Assembly: GCF_024586915.1 (NCBI RefSeq)
Contig: NZ_JANBVS010000014.1
Coordinates: forward strand, 124,001 to 188,000
Direction of reading: 5' to 3'
From: Bradyrhizobium sp. SRS-191
GTDB taxonomy: Bacteria; Pseudomonadota; Alphaproteobacteria; Rhizobiales; Xanthobacteraceae
Length of the DNA: 64,000 nt
Shown: one piece after another, positions 7,292 through 17,418 of the stretch
Layout: each line of letters starts with the position of its first letter
How positions within the stretch are numbered: the first letter of the stretch is position 1
The notes under the pieces: generated by a model
Seen by the model: only the letters and a program-made list of their open reading frames with translations
Database searches by the model: none
Told to the model about the DNA's origin: nothing
Made by a program: the position numbers and the translations under genes

Positions 7292-8553
7292 CGCGCCAAG
7301 CAACCTCGCCGATCTGGCACCCGTTCACGCAGCATGCGCTGCAGCCGGAGATGCTTCCGATCGTCCGCGGCGAGGGCGCCTATCTCTACGCCGCAGATGG
7401 CCGCCGCATCATCGATGCCATCGCGTCCTGGTGGGTGGTCACGCATGGCCATTGCCATCCGGCGATCGTGCAGGCGATCCAGGCCCAGGCCGAACGGCTG
7501 GACCAGCTCATCTTCGCCGGACATACGCACGAGCCGGCGGAGCAGGTGGCCGCGGGGCTGCTCGAACTCACTCCGCCCGGCCTCGCCCATGTGTTCTTCT
7601 CCGACTCCGGCGCCACCAGCGTCGAGGTCGCGCTGAAGATGGCGCTCGGCTATTTCAAGAATATCGGCGAGCCGCGCACGCGCATCGTCGTGATGCAGCA
7701 CTCCTATCACGGCGACACCATCGGCGCGATGTCGGTCGGCGCGCGCGGCGTGTTCAATGCGGCCTATGAGCCGCTGCTGTTCGATGTGTCGGTCGTGCCG
7801 TTTCCGGCAGAGGGGCAGGAACAGGCGACCCTCGATGCACTCGCGGAGATCTGCCGGCGGGATCGTCCGGCGGCCTTCATCGTCGAGCCGCTGGTGCTCG
7901 GCGCCGGCGGCATGCTGATCTATCCGGCAGCGGTGCTGCGCGAGATGCACCGGATCTGCCAGGCGTTCGGCGTCCTGTTCATCGCCGACGAAGTCATGAC
8001 GGGCTGGGGCCGCACCGGGACGCTGTTCGCCTGCGAGCAGGCGGATGTCGCGCCCGACATCGCCTGCTACGCCAAGGGCCTCACCGGCGGAGCGCTGCCG
8101 CTTGCGGTCACGCTGTGCAATCACGCGATCTTCGAAGCGCATTGCTCGATCGATCGCACGCGGACGTTTTTCCATTCCAGCTCCTACACCGCCAATCCCA
8201 TCGCCTGCGCGGCGGCATCGGCCAATCTCGCGCTGTGGCGCCGGCCGGAGGTGCGGGCGCAGATCGCCGGGGTGGCGGACGCGCAGGAGCGTTGCCTGGC
8301 CCGCTTCCGCTATGACGAGCGCTTCTCCGATCTGCGGCGCTGCGGCACGATCACGGCGCTCGATCTCCACGCGGATGAGCCGGGTTACCTCGCTGATGTC
8401 GGGCCGAAGCTGCAGGCTTTCTTCCGCACCGGCAATGTCCTGCTGCGTCCACTCGGCCATACGATCTACGTGATGCCGCCCTATTGCGTCACCTCAGATG
8501 ATCTCGACGTGATCTATGCGGCGATCGACGAGGCGGTGGATCACGTGCTCTGA
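7288..8553 (+). CDS. bioA: Adenosylmethionine-8-amino-7-oxononanoate aminotransferase BioA
   Basis: The 421-residue class III aminotransferase uses S-adenosylmethionine as amino donor to form 7,8-diaminononanoate. The N-terminal IWHPFTQH motif and the ASWWV segment are BioA-specific; FIADEVMTGWGRTG holds the cofactor aspartate and CYAKGLTGGALPL the PLP lysine. It overlaps bioD by ATGA. It is the last gene of the operon: no bioZ or bioC follows, so the pimeloyl precursor must be supplied elsewhere. Confidence 0.96.
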   Translation: MTRQATSPIWHPFTQHALQPEMLPIVRGEGAYLYAADGRRIIDAIASWWVVTHGHCHPAIVQAIQAQAERLDQLIFAGHTHEPAEQVAAGLLELTPPGLAHVFFSDSGATSVEVALKMALGYFKNIGEPRTRIVVMQHSYHGDTIGAMSVGARGVFNAAYEPLLFDVSVVPFPAEGQEQATLDALAEICRRDRPAAFIVEPLVLGAGGMLIYPAAVLREMHRICQAFGVLFIADEVMTGWGRTGTLFACEQADVAPDIACYAKGLTGGALPLAVTLCNHAIFEAHCSIDRTRTFFHSSSYTANPIACAAASANLALWRRPEVRAQIAGVADAQERCLARFRYDERFSDLRRCGTITALDLHADEPGYLADVGPKLQAFFRTGNVLLRPLGHTIYVMPPYCVTSDDLDVIYAAIDEAVDHVL

Positions 8554-8636
8554 GCGCCGTTCCGCTCTGCGCAATTTGCGCTTCGCGGTTCCCCGCATTA
8601 GCATCGCCCCAAGACATCGTTGCGGGGGATACAGCC

Positions 8637-10574
8637 ATGAACGCGCCGGCCAGCGACAACAAGCAGCCCAAGGACGCCACCGCGGCGGTGATCGCGGCGC
8701 AGCAGGCGATGCTGGAGGCACTGCCGTTCGGCGACACCGCTGATTTCGACGATGCCGCGCGCGGCTTTCTCGGCACGATCGACGAGGCCAAGGTGACGAA
8801 TGCGCAAGGGCGCACCGTCTGGAGCCTCGCGCCCTACGGCTTCCTCGATGCGGAGGAGGCCCCGCCGACGGTCAATCCCAGCCTGTGGCGGCAGGCGAAG
8901 CTGAACATGCATCACGGCCTGTTCGAGGTCGTTCCCGGCGTCTACCAGGTGCGCGGGCTCGACATCGCCAACATGACCCTGATCGAGGGCGACACCGGCG
9001 TCATCGTCGTGGACACGCTGACCTCGATCGAGGGCGCGCGGGCCGCGTTGGACCTCTACTATCAGCACCGCGGCACCAGGCCGGTGACGGCGGTGATGTT
9101 CACGCACACCCACACCGATCATTGGGGCGGCGCGCGCGGGGTCGTCGACGAGGAGGCCGTGACCAGCGGCCGCGTGCCGCTGATCGCGCCGAACCTGTTC
9201 ATCGAGCATGCGGTCTCCGAGAACATCATCGCAGGACCCGCGATGTTGCGCCGGGCGCAATATCAGTTCGGGCCACTGCTCGCGAAGGGTCCGAAGGGCC
9301 ATGTCGATTGCGGTCTCGGCAAGACGATGGCTGCGGGGGGCGTCGCGCTGCTGCGGCCGACCGACCTGATCATGGCGACCGGCGACACCAGGACCATCGA
9401 CGGCGTGAGCTTCGAATTCCAGATGGCGCCGAACAGCGAGGCGCCGGCGGAAATGCACTTCTACGTGCCGCGCTACAGGTTGTTGAACCTCGCCGAAAAC
9501 TGCACGCACAACTTCCACAACCTGCTGCCGTTTCGCGGCGCCGACGTGCGCGATGCGCTCGCGTGGTCGAAATATCTCGGCGAAGCCCTGCAATTGTGGG
9601 GCGGCAAGGCCGAGGTGATGTGCGGCCAGCATCATTGGCCGGTGTGGGGCACGAGCCGCGTCGATGCGATGATCCGGGAGCAGCGCGACCTCTACAAATT
9701 CGCGCACGACCAGACCTTGCGGCTGATGAATCACGGCCTGACCGCCAGCGAGATCGCCGAGCAGATCGCGCTGCCGAAGAGTCTCGAAAATGCGTGGCAT
9801 GCGCGCGGCTATTACGGCCACATCCGGCACAATGTGAAGGCGATCTATCAGAAATATCTCGGCTGGTACGACGCCAACCCGGTCAATCTCGATCCGCTGC
9901 CGCCAGTCGAGGCGGGGCGGAAATATGTCGCGTATATGGGCGGCGCGGAGGCGTTGCTGGCGCGGGCGCGCGAGGACTTTGCGAACGGCGAATTCCGCTT
10001 CGTCGCGCAGGTGGTCGGTCATCTCGTGTTCGCCGAGCCTGACAATGCCGATGCACGCGCACTGCTGGCGGATGCGTTGGAGCAGCTCGGCTACGCCGCC
10101 GAGAGCGCGACCTGGCGCAACGCCTATCTGTTCGGCGCGCAGGAGCTGCGCCACGGCATGCCGGAGGTGCCGGCGCGGCCAGCCATGCCGCGCGAGACCC
10201 TGGCAGCGCTGCGCACCGAGCAATTGTGGGACGTGCTCGGCGTGCGCCTGAACGGGCCGAAAGCGGACGGCAAGCACATCGTGCTGAATTGGAGCTTCAC
10301 CGACACCGGAGAGCGCTTCGTGCTGACCTTGCAGAACTGCGCGCTGACCTATGCCGTCGGCGTGCAGGCGTCCACGGCCGATGCGGGCTTCACCCTGGCG
10401 CGCGCGACACTGGACGAGATCATCGCCAAGGCCACGACCTTTCCCGAGGCCGTTGCCGCCGGAAAGATCAGCTTCGTCGGCAACCCGATGCGGCTGGCCG
10501 AGCTGATGTCGATGATGGACGAATTCCCGCGCATGTTCGAGATCGTCGAGCCGAAGCGAGCCGGGATCTCATAA
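8637..10574 (+). CDS. SdsA-like alkyl sulfatase (metallo-beta-lactamase fold)
   Basis: The 645-residue protein has the architecture of type III alkylsulfatases such as SdsA1: an N-terminal metallo-beta-lactamase domain with the zinc motif HTHTDHWGG at residues 157-165, an alpha-helical dimerisation domain, and a C-terminal SCP2-like hydrophobic domain. These enzymes hydrolyse primary alkyl sulfates such as dodecyl sulfate to the alcohol and sulfate. Other zinc ligands are plausible at the ENCTHNFHNL and GQHHWPVWG segments. No signal peptide is seen, although SdsA1-type proteins are often periplasmic. It stands alone downstream of the bio operon. The substrate in this organism is inferred only from the family. 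Confidence 0.88.
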   Translation: MNAPASDNKQPKDATAAVIAAQQAMLEALPFGDTADFDDAARGFLGTIDEAKVTNAQGRTVWSLAPYGFLDAEEAPPTVNPSLWRQAKLNMHHGLFEVVPGVYQVRGLDIANMTLIEGDTGVIVVDTLTSIEGARAALDLYYQHRGTRPVTAVMFTHTHTDHWGGARGVVDEEAVTSGRVPLIAPNLFIEHAVSENIIAGPAMLRRAQYQFGPLLAKGPKGHVDCGLGKTMAAGGVALLRPTDLIMATGDTRTIDGVSFEFQMAPNSEAPAEMHFYVPRYRLLNLAENCTHNFHNLLPFRGADVRDALAWSKYLGEALQLWGGKAEVMCGQHHWPVWGTSRVDAMIREQRDLYKFAHDQTLRLMNHGLTASEIAEQIALPKSLENAWHARGYYGHIRHNVKAIYQKYLGWYDANPVNLDPLPPVEAGRKYVAYMGGAEALLARAREDFANGEFRFVAQVVGHLVFAEPDNADARALLADALEQLGYAAESATWRNAYLFGAQELRHGMPEVPARPAMPRETLAALRTEQLWDVLGVRLNGPKADGKHIVLNWSFTDTGERFVLTLQNCALTYAVGVQASTADAGFTLARATLDEIIAKATTFPEAVAAGKISFVGNPMRLAELMSMMDEFPRMFEIVEPKRAGIS

Positions 10575-10743
10575 CCTCATCCCGCGAGAACCGAGGTGCC
10601 GGACGACTGTCAATCATCCGTTAAGACGGCCGGCCCGGTTCCGCATGCGAGGGACGATTCCTTTAAAGTTTGAAGGATCGGGCGTGCCGTAATTTTACTG
10701 AATCTGATGCACCCTGGGCGTGTTGTTCTTGGGGAGCGCACCA

Positions 10744-11946
10744 ATGTCTTTATTGGGGATGGGGACAGACTCCGCGTCAATTTCCGACGCAGTTCATGTC
10801 GAGCTTGTGAAGATGTTGCACGGCTCGCTGGTGCCCTTCGTGCTGATGGGGATGTCCCTGACGATCGCGAGCGGGGTCATCGCCTGGCATACGGGTGATG
10901 TCGTGACCGGCATGCTGGGAGGTTTCGGCGTCAGCCTGACGATGCTGAGGATGCTCGGCGTGCTGTCTTTTCGGCGGCGGATGGCCGGTGAGCGGCCTCC
11001 GACCAAGGATGAGATCCTGCGGCTCCGGCGCCCGTGCGCGATCGCGACGCTCAGCGTCTCACTGGTGCTCGGCTTGCTGGCTGCGCGCAGCCTGCAGCTT
11101 GGGGATCCCGCCTGTTCGACCCTGGCGCTCAGCTTCGGCTTTGGCTTCGGCGCCAGCCTCATCGCACGCCTGGCGCTGTTGCCTCAGCTGGCCGTCGCCG
11201 CCCTCATCGTGTTGGGTCTTCCGGCGATCATCGTCGCCTTGCTGCAATATGATCTGCCACATCTCGGGCTCGCGCTCGTGATGATCATCTTCATCGTCAC
11301 CGGATTCGAGCTGCTGCGGCTGAGCTTCAGGTCGTCGATCGGACAGATCCATCTCAAGGAACAGTTCGAGCGGCTGTCCCGCATCGATCCGATGACGGGG
11401 GTCCACAACCGGTCCGCGCTGGCCTCGGATCTGCCGGTCCTGATCGCGGATAGCAGCCGCCCGGTGGTTGCGATCTACGCCATCGATCTCGACCACTTCA
11501 AGGCGGCCAACGACCGGTTCGGCCATCCTGTCGGCGACGCATTGCTGAAGCAGGTCGCCTCGCGGCTGACGTCGCTGCTCGGTTCTGGCGGGCTGGTCGT
11601 CCGGATGGGAGGCGATGAATTCATCCTGGTCGATACGTCTCTGCACTCTCAAGACGCGGCACGGTCATTGGCGCAGCGCATCGTCGACGTCGTCGCGGCA
11701 CCCTATCACATCGATGGCCACGACGTCGTCATCGGCGTCAGTGTCGGCGCGGCGTTGTCGGACGGCCAGACCTCGAGCGCCGACGTCCTGCTGTCGCGCG
11801 CGGACCGGGCGCTGTATCAGGCGAAGGCGGCCAGGGGCGGCTTCGTCCTCGCGGACACGCAGGGACGGGAAGAGGCGGAACGTCCGAGTTCGCGCCATGG
11901 ACGAGCAGGCGCGGACATGGTGTTCCTGGCTGCGTCCGCAGCGTAG
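10744..11946 (+). CDS. Membrane-bound diguanylate cyclase (GGDEF)
   Basis: The 400-residue protein has about six hydrophobic helices in its first 200 residues, followed by a GGDEF domain. It should make cyclic di-GMP from GTP. The active-site GGDEF is intact at residues 289-293, and the domain entry motif RIDPMTGVHNR is normal. The RxxD inhibitory site expected just upstream of GGDEF is absent (LGSG there), so product inhibition may be lacking. I chose the ATG at 10744 because GGGGAG lies 7 bases upstream; a GTG at 10720 is less likely. The signal sensed by the membrane part is unknown. Confidence 0.88.
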   Translation: MSLLGMGTDSASISDAVHVELVKMLHGSLVPFVLMGMSLTIASGVIAWHTGDVVTGMLGGFGVSLTMLRMLGVLSFRRRMAGERPPTKDEILRLRRPCAIATLSVSLVLGLLAARSLQLGDPACSTLALSFGFGFGASLIARLALLPQLAVAALIVLGLPAIIVALLQYDLPHLGLALVMIIFIVTGFELLRLSFRSSIGQIHLKEQFERLSRIDPMTGVHNRSALASDLPVLIADSSRPVVAIYAIDLDHFKAANDRFGHPVGDALLKQVASRLTSLLGSGGLVVRMGGDEFILVDTSLHSQDAARSLAQRIVDVVAAPYHIDGHDVVIGVSVGAALSDGQTSSADVLLSRADRALYQAKAARGGFVLADTQGREEAERPSSRHGRAGADMVFLAASAA

Positions 11947-12032
11947 CTCCAGGCCTCAACCGTGACATTCGGCGCGGCCGGACGCGAGGGCCGCACCGCA
12001 GCGGTGCTGTCCTCGCGATGGCGCGACGTCGT

Positions 12033-13103
12033 CTACTCCGCACTGCTGACCAGCCGGATACGTGGCTCGGCCTTGTCGACCAGGCGGCGATAGGCGGCGA
12101 GATAGTCGAGCGCCATGCGGCGCGCCGTGAAACGCTGCTCGAACTGCTCGCGGACGCGGGCGCGGTTGAGATCGTGCAGGCGGTTGACGGCTGCCACCGC
12201 GCTGAGCTCGTCCTCGACGATGAAGCCGGTGATGCCGTCCTCGATCACCTCGGGCACCGAGCCGCGATTATAGGCAATGACCGGCGTGCCGCAGGCCATC
12301 GATTCGATCATCACGAGGCCGAACGGCTCCGGCCAGTCGATCGGCAGCAGCAGGCCGAGCGCGCCTGACAGGAACTCCGGCTTCTCGTGGTCGCCGATCT
12401 CGCCGATATATTCGATGAGCGGATTGCCGTTGATCATCGGGGCGATCAGCTGGTCGTAATAGTCCTGGTCGGCGCGGTCGACCTTGGCGGCGATCTTGAG
12501 GGGAATGCCACAGCGCATCGCGATCTTGATCGCGCGGTCCACGCCTTTTTCCGGCGCGATGCGTCCGAGCACCGCAAGATAGCTCGGCGTCACCGGCTTC
12601 GGCATCAACAGCTTCTCGGGCAGGCCGTGCAGCACGGTGCGGACCCAGTTGGCGTTCGGCACCGGGCGTCGCTGTGCATCGGAGATCGAGACGACCGGAA
12701 CATCCTTGAAGACGGAGAACACCGGCTGGTGTTCGGGAAGATCGAGCCGGCCATGCAGCGTGGTGAGAAACGGCGTAGGCTGGCGATGGAACAGAGAGAA
12801 TGGATAGTAGTCGAGATGAAAGTGGAGAACGTCGAACTCCTCCTCGTCGCATCTCTGCCGCACGCCTTCCAGCATCACCATGTGAAGCGCGTTCGGATCG
12901 CGCACCGAACCGTCGAGGCGCAGGGCCTTCGGCCAGGTCGGCGAGAGTTTCGCCGACGTCTGCGAATCGCCGCTCGCAAACAGCGTGACGTCGTGCCCGA
13001 GCGCAACGAGCTCCTCGGTCAACCAATGAACGACCCGCTCAGTGCCGCCGTACAGCTTGGGAGGCACGGCCTCCGTCAATGGAGCAACCTGCGCAATGCG
13101 CAT
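12033..13103 (-). CDS. Family 4 glycosyltransferase
   Basis: The 356-residue protein is a GT-B-fold retaining glycosyltransferase of family GT4. It starts with the typical KLYGGTERVV acceptor loop, and the donor-binding EPFGLVMIESMACGTPVIA motif (E-x7-E) lies near residues 268-286. It probably transfers a sugar from a nucleotide-sugar donor, in the cytoplasm, onto a soluble or lipid acceptor. It is read away from the ABC exporter and debranching-type glucosidase across a 280-base gap, and the three may serve one glucan pathway. The donor and acceptor cannot be read from sequence. Confidence 0.85.
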   Translation of the reverse strand: MRIAQVAPLTEAVPPKLYGGTERVVHWLTEELVALGHDVTLFASGDSQTSAKLSPTWPKALRLDGSVRDPNALHMVMLEGVRQRCDEEEFDVLHFHLDYYPFSLFHRQPTPFLTTLHGRLDLPEHQPVFSVFKDVPVVSISDAQRRPVPNANWVRTVLHGLPEKLLMPKPVTPSYLAVLGRIAPEKGVDRAIKIAMRCGIPLKIAAKVDRADQDYYDQLIAPMINGNPLIEYIGEIGDHEKPEFLSGALGLLLPIDWPEPFGLVMIESMACGTPVIAYNRGSVPEVIEDGITGFIVEDELSAVAAVNRLHDLNRARVREQFEQRFTARRMALDYLAAYRRLVDKAEPRIRLVSSAE

Positions 13104-13385
13104 CTCACCGTCTCCTATTTGTGATCATGGATGAAGCCCCCGATGGCACCGGCACTGCCGCAGCAGGAACGTGTGCGCATCTGCGAAGTTCCGCCGTTGT
13201 GATCACTCTTTATTCGACACAACGTGTTCCCTCGCGTCTCAATCGTGCCATTCGGTCACTTCATCGCTCACGTCGCGAACCATGCAGGATGAACAGAGCG
13301 TCATTGCTGTTGCAGCGCGGAACTGAAGAAACTCTCTGCCGTTCACAGGCCGCACGGGTGTCGCCAACAGTCGCACGGGACAAAC

Positions 13386-15149
13386 ATGGATCAGCTATCA
13401 GGCTACGCGCACCGGCCGTTCCCCTTCGTCATGCGCTATCTGCGCCAACGTCCAACGGCCCATCTCACCATCTTGTTGTCCGTTGTCGGTGCAGTTGCCT
13501 GTTCGGTGGGCACTCAGTACGGCGTCAAGTTCCTCGTCGACAGTCTTTCTGCAGGGCCGCGGGGCAATAGCAATGTCTGGGCGGCGTTTGCCGTGCTGAT
13601 GGCCTTGATTGCGACCGACAACGTTCTCTGGCGCGTCGCCAGCTGGATCGCGAGCTTCACCTTCGTGAGGGTAACCGGTGATCTGCGTCGTGACATCTTC
13701 CGTCATCTTACCGGACATTCGCCGAGCTACTTCGGCGACCGTCTGCCCGGCATGTTGTCGAGCCGGATCACCGCGACGTCGAATGCGGTGTTCACCGTCG
13801 AGAACATGTTCGTCTGGAACGTGCTGCCGCCGTGTCTCGCGACCGTCGCGGCCATCATCCTGATCGGAACCGTCAGTGGCCCCATGGCGATCGCGCTGCT
13901 GCTGATCGCGGCCATGATGGTGGCCGCGATGTTCCGGCTCGCCGCCGCCGGCAAGCCGTTGCACGACGATTTCGCCGACAAGGCGGCGATGGTCGACGGC
14001 GAGATGGTCGATGTGATCTCCAACATGCCGCTGGTGCGTGCGTTCTGCGGCCTGCGCCATGAGCATGACCGCTTCGATGCGACGGTCGACAAGGAACTGG
14101 AGGCGCGCGGACGCAGCCTCCGCTACCTCGAGAAGCTGCGCATCCTCCATGCCACGGTCACGATCGTGCTGACGGTTGCCTTGATGGCCTGGGCGATCTC
14201 GCTGTGGCAGCGGGGCGGGGCGACGACCGGCGATGTCGTGCTGGTCTGCACGCTGGGCCTCTGCATCCTCAACGCGACGCGTGATCTGGCGGTGGCGCTG
14301 GTCGATGTCACCCAGCACGTCGCGCGGATGAGCGAGGCGATCGCGACGCTGCTGCAGCCGCATGAGCTCCGCGATCATCCTGAAGCCGAGCCGCTGGTCA
14401 AGAGCGGCGCGGCGATCGCCTTCGACAACATCACCTTCCATTATCCAGGCGGCCACAAGCTGTTCGAAAGCTTCACGCTGCGCCTGCAGCCCGGCCAGCG
14501 CGTCGGTCTCGTCGGCCAGTCCGGCGGCGGCAAGTCGAGCCTGTTCACCCTGCTGCAGCGGTTCTACGACCCGCAGGTCGGGCGGATCACGATCGACGGA
14601 CAGGACATCGCCAAGGTCACCCAGCAGAGCCTGCGCGAGGCGATCTCGGTGGTTCCACAGGACATCTCGCTGTTCCATCGGTCGATCCTGGAGAACATCC
14701 GCTACGGCCGGCCGAGCGCCACCGACGACGAAGTTTTGCGGGCGGCGATCGCTGCGCGCTGTGATTTCGTCGAGACGCTGCCGGAGGGATTGCAGACGAT
14801 GGTCGGCGATCGCGGCGTCAAACTGTCCGGTGGCCAGCGCCAGCGCATCGCGATCGCACGCGCGTTCCTCAAGGATGCGCCGATCCTGCTGCTCGACGAG
14901 GCCACCGCCGCGCTCGACAGCGAATCCGAGGAGGCGATCCGCGAGGCGCTGAGCCGGCTGATGCGCGGCCGCACCGTCATCGCGATCGCGCACCGGCTCG
15001 CGACATTGCGGAATTTTGATCGTGTGGTGGTGCTGAAATCGGGCAGGATCATCGAGGACGGTGCGCCTGACCGGCTGATGCAAAGCGAGGGTCCGTATCG
15101 GGAACTCGTCACCCAGGAGATGAGCCGGCTCGCCAAGTTCGCCGCCTGA
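13386..15149 (+). CDS. ABC exporter with fused membrane and ATPase domains
   Basis: The 587-residue half-transporter has six membrane helices in the first ~310 residues and a C-terminal ATPase. Walker A (GQSGGGKSS) starts at residue 377, the signature LSGGQ is at 480-484, and Walker B (ILLLDEATAALD) follows. It should work as a homodimer, like MsbA or the cyclic-glucan exporter NdvA/ChvA. Its position between a glycosyltransferase and a glucan-debranching enzyme suggests that it exports a glycan or glycolipid, but this is only inference. Only 67 bases separate it from the next gene. Confidence 0.9.
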   Translation: MDQLSGYAHRPFPFVMRYLRQRPTAHLTILLSVVGAVACSVGTQYGVKFLVDSLSAGPRGNSNVWAAFAVLMALIATDNVLWRVASWIASFTFVRVTGDLRRDIFRHLTGHSPSYFGDRLPGMLSSRITATSNAVFTVENMFVWNVLPPCLATVAAIILIGTVSGPMAIALLLIAAMMVAAMFRLAAAGKPLHDDFADKAAMVDGEMVDVISNMPLVRAFCGLRHEHDRFDATVDKELEARGRSLRYLEKLRILHATVTIVLTVALMAWAISLWQRGGATTGDVVLVCTLGLCILNATRDLAVALVDVTQHVARMSEAIATLLQPHELRDHPEAEPLVKSGAAIAFDNITFHYPGGHKLFESFTLRLQPGQRVGLVGQSGGGKSSLFTLLQRFYDPQVGRITIDGQDIAKVTQQSLREAISVVPQDISLFHRSILENIRYGRPSATDDEVLRAAIAARCDFVETLPEGLQTMVGDRGVKLSGGQRQRIAIARAFLKDAPILLLDEATAALDSESEEAIREALSRLMRGRTVIAIAHRLATLRNFDRVVVLKSGRIIEDGAPDRLMQSEGPYRELVTQEMSRLAKFAA

Positions 15150-15216
15150 TCGTTGCGTCGCGTCGCGATCGTGCAAGGCCGATCGCGTGGGCATTCCAAC
15201 ATCGCACGAGGTCACC

Positions 15217-17418
15217 ATGTCGGCCGAAGTCGCAAGCACACTGAGATCGATCGACCGGGCAGACGAGCCGGCCGAGCAGCCCTTCTACATCCCGATGACG
15301 GGACCCGCGGCGCGGCCGCGGCGCTCGCTCAAGCATGACGACACCTTCATCGTGCTCGATGGCCATGGCGACATCGGCGCCTCGGCCGGCGGGCCGGACG
15401 GCCTGTTCAATTCCGACACGCGCTATCTGGCCCGGCTCGAGCTGACGCTCGACGAGGTCCAGCCGCTGCTGCTCGGGTCCAGCCTGCGTGACGATAATTC
15501 GGCGCTCACGATCGATCTGACCAATCCCGACATCTACGATCAGGGTCGGCTGGTGCTGCCGAAGGACATGCTGCACATCGTCCGCACCATCTTCCTGTGG
15601 CACGGCACCTTCTATCAGCGCATCGGCCTGCAGAATCACGGCGACCGTCGCGCGAGCTTCGATCTCAAGCTCGCTTTCGACAATGATTTCGCCGACCTGT
15701 TCGAGGTGCGCGGCAGCGTGCGGGCGCGGCGCGGCGCCGGCTCGGGCCGGATGATGAGCGCCTCCGACGTGATGCTCGACTATCGCGGCCTCGACGGCGT
15801 GACGCGCACCACGGCGCTGCATTTCGATCCGCGTCCGTCCCGGCTCACGATCGACGTCGCGACCTATCATTTCGATCTGGAGCCGCAGCAATCGGCCTCG
15901 CTGTTCATCGCGGTGACCTGCAACGCCGCCGCGGGCGAGCAGCCGGGCCGCTTCTTCCGCAGCCTGCTGGCGCACCGCAGGGAGATGCGCCGCTGCACAC
16001 AAGGCGCCACCAGCATCGAGACCTCGAACGACATCCTCAACGAGGTGCTGTGCCAGGCCGCCGCCGATCTCAACATCCTGATGACGGATACGCCGGAGGG
16101 GCGCTACCCCTATGCCGGCATTCCCTGGTACTCGACGACGTTCGGCCGCGACGGGCTGATCACCGCGATGCAGATGCTGTGGGTCGATCCGCGCATCGCG
16201 CGCGGTGTGCTGCGCCGGCTCGCCAGATATCAGGCGAAACAGACCGATCCGCTGGCCGATGCCGAACCGGGCAAGATCCTGCACGAGATGCGCGGCGGGG
16301 AGATGGCGGCGCTGCGCGAGGTGCCGTTCGCCTGCTACTACGGCAGCGTCGATTCGACTCCGCTGTTCGTCTTGCTGGCCGGCCTGTACGTCGAGCGCAG
16401 CGGCGATCTCGAGACCTTGAAGGAGCTGTGGCCGGCCATCGAGCTGGGCCTGAGCTGGATCGACGGACCCGGCGATCCCGACCGCGACGGCTTCGTGGAA
16501 TATCAGCGTGCTTCCGAGCAGGGCCTGGCCAATCAGGGCTGGAAGGATTCCTACGACGCGGTGTTCCATGCCGATGGCAAGCTGGCTGAAGGCAATATCG
16601 CGCTCGCGGAGGTGCAGGGCTATGTCTTCGCCGGCAAGCAGCTGGCGGCGCGTTGCGCGCGGCGGCTCGGCAAGGCCGAGATGGCCGACAGGCTCGACGC
16701 CGAGGCCGCGCGGTTGGCCGAACGCTTCGAGGATGCCTTCTGGTGCGAGGAGCTCAACACCTACGCGCTCGCGCTCGACGGCAACAAGCAGCCTTGCCGC
16801 GTGCGCACGTCGAATGCCGGGCAGCTCTTGTTCAGCGGCATGGTGCGCGAGGATCGCGCCCGCAAGGTTGCCGCCGACCTGCTGGGGCCGCACTTCTTCT
16901 CGGGCTGGGGTATCCGCACCGTTGCGCTGGGCGAGGCGCGCTACAACCCGATGTCCTATCATGACGGCTCGATCTGGCCGCATGACAACGCGCTGATCGC
17001 GCTCGGCCTGTCGCGCTACGGCCTCAAGCATGCGGTCGAGCAGGTGTTTCGCGGCCTGTTCGAGGCGGCCTCCTACATGGATCTGCGCCGGCTGCCGGAG
17101 CTGTTCTGCGGCTTCCGGCGCGAGAAGCATCGCGGGCCCACGCTTTACCCTGTTGCTTGCGCGCCGCAGGCCTGGGCCAGTGCGACGCCGTTCACGTTGC
17201 TCGAGGCCGCGCTCGGGCTGGAGTTCGATGCCGCCCGCGGCGAAATCCGGCTGCGCAATCCGCGACTGCCTCCGTTCCTGGATTGGGTGGTGCTGCACGA
17301 CCTCCGGCTCGGCGGCTCCGCGATCGATCTGCGCCTGCGTCGCCACGGCGAGGATGTCTCGATGGAGGTGCTGCGGCGTCGGGGGCAGATCCAGGTCTCG
17401 CTGGTGCTGGCGCAATGA
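15217..17418 (+). CDS. Amylo-alpha-1,6-glucosidase / glycogen debranching family protein
   Basis: The 733-residue protein belongs to the bacterial glycogen-debranching family with an N-terminal beta-sandwich domain and a C-terminal (alpha/alpha)6 barrel. Recognisable barrel motifs include PWYSTTFGRDGLITAMQ and NPMSYHDGSIWPHDNALIA, which carry the likely catalytic acids. Members hydrolyse alpha-1,6 branch points, or act on related glucans; many are untested. The ATG at 15217 (MSAEVAST) has GAGG upstream; an in-frame GTG ten codons earlier is less likely. It overlaps the next gene by ATGA and so forms an operon with it. Confidence 0.87.
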   Translation: MSAEVASTLRSIDRADEPAEQPFYIPMTGPAARPRRSLKHDDTFIVLDGHGDIGASAGGPDGLFNSDTRYLARLELTLDEVQPLLLGSSLRDDNSALTIDLTNPDIYDQGRLVLPKDMLHIVRTIFLWHGTFYQRIGLQNHGDRRASFDLKLAFDNDFADLFEVRGSVRARRGAGSGRMMSASDVMLDYRGLDGVTRTTALHFDPRPSRLTIDVATYHFDLEPQQSASLFIAVTCNAAAGEQPGRFFRSLLAHRREMRRCTQGATSIETSNDILNEVLCQAAADLNILMTDTPEGRYPYAGIPWYSTTFGRDGLITAMQMLWVDPRIARGVLRRLARYQAKQTDPLADAEPGKILHEMRGGEMAALREVPFACYYGSVDSTPLFVLLAGLYVERSGDLETLKELWPAIELGLSWIDGPGDPDRDGFVEYQRASEQGLANQGWKDSYDAVFHADGKLAEGNIALAEVQGYVFAGKQLAARCARRLGKAEMADRLDAEAARLAERFEDAFWCEELNTYALALDGNKQPCRVRTSNAGQLLFSGMVREDRARKVAADLLGPHFFSGWGIRTVALGEARYNPMSYHDGSIWPHDNALIALGLSRYGLKHAVEQVFRGLFEAASYMDLRRLPELFCGFRREKHRGPTLYPVACAPQAWASATPFTLLEAALGLEFDAARGEIRLRNPRLPPFLDWVVLHDLRLGGSAIDLRLRRHGEDVSMEVLRRRGQIQVSLVLAQ

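Noticed and set aside
15109..17415. Long open frame of 768 codons on the minus strand
   Set aside because: It mirrors the glucosidase gene and is a shadow of it; composition is unlike a real protein.
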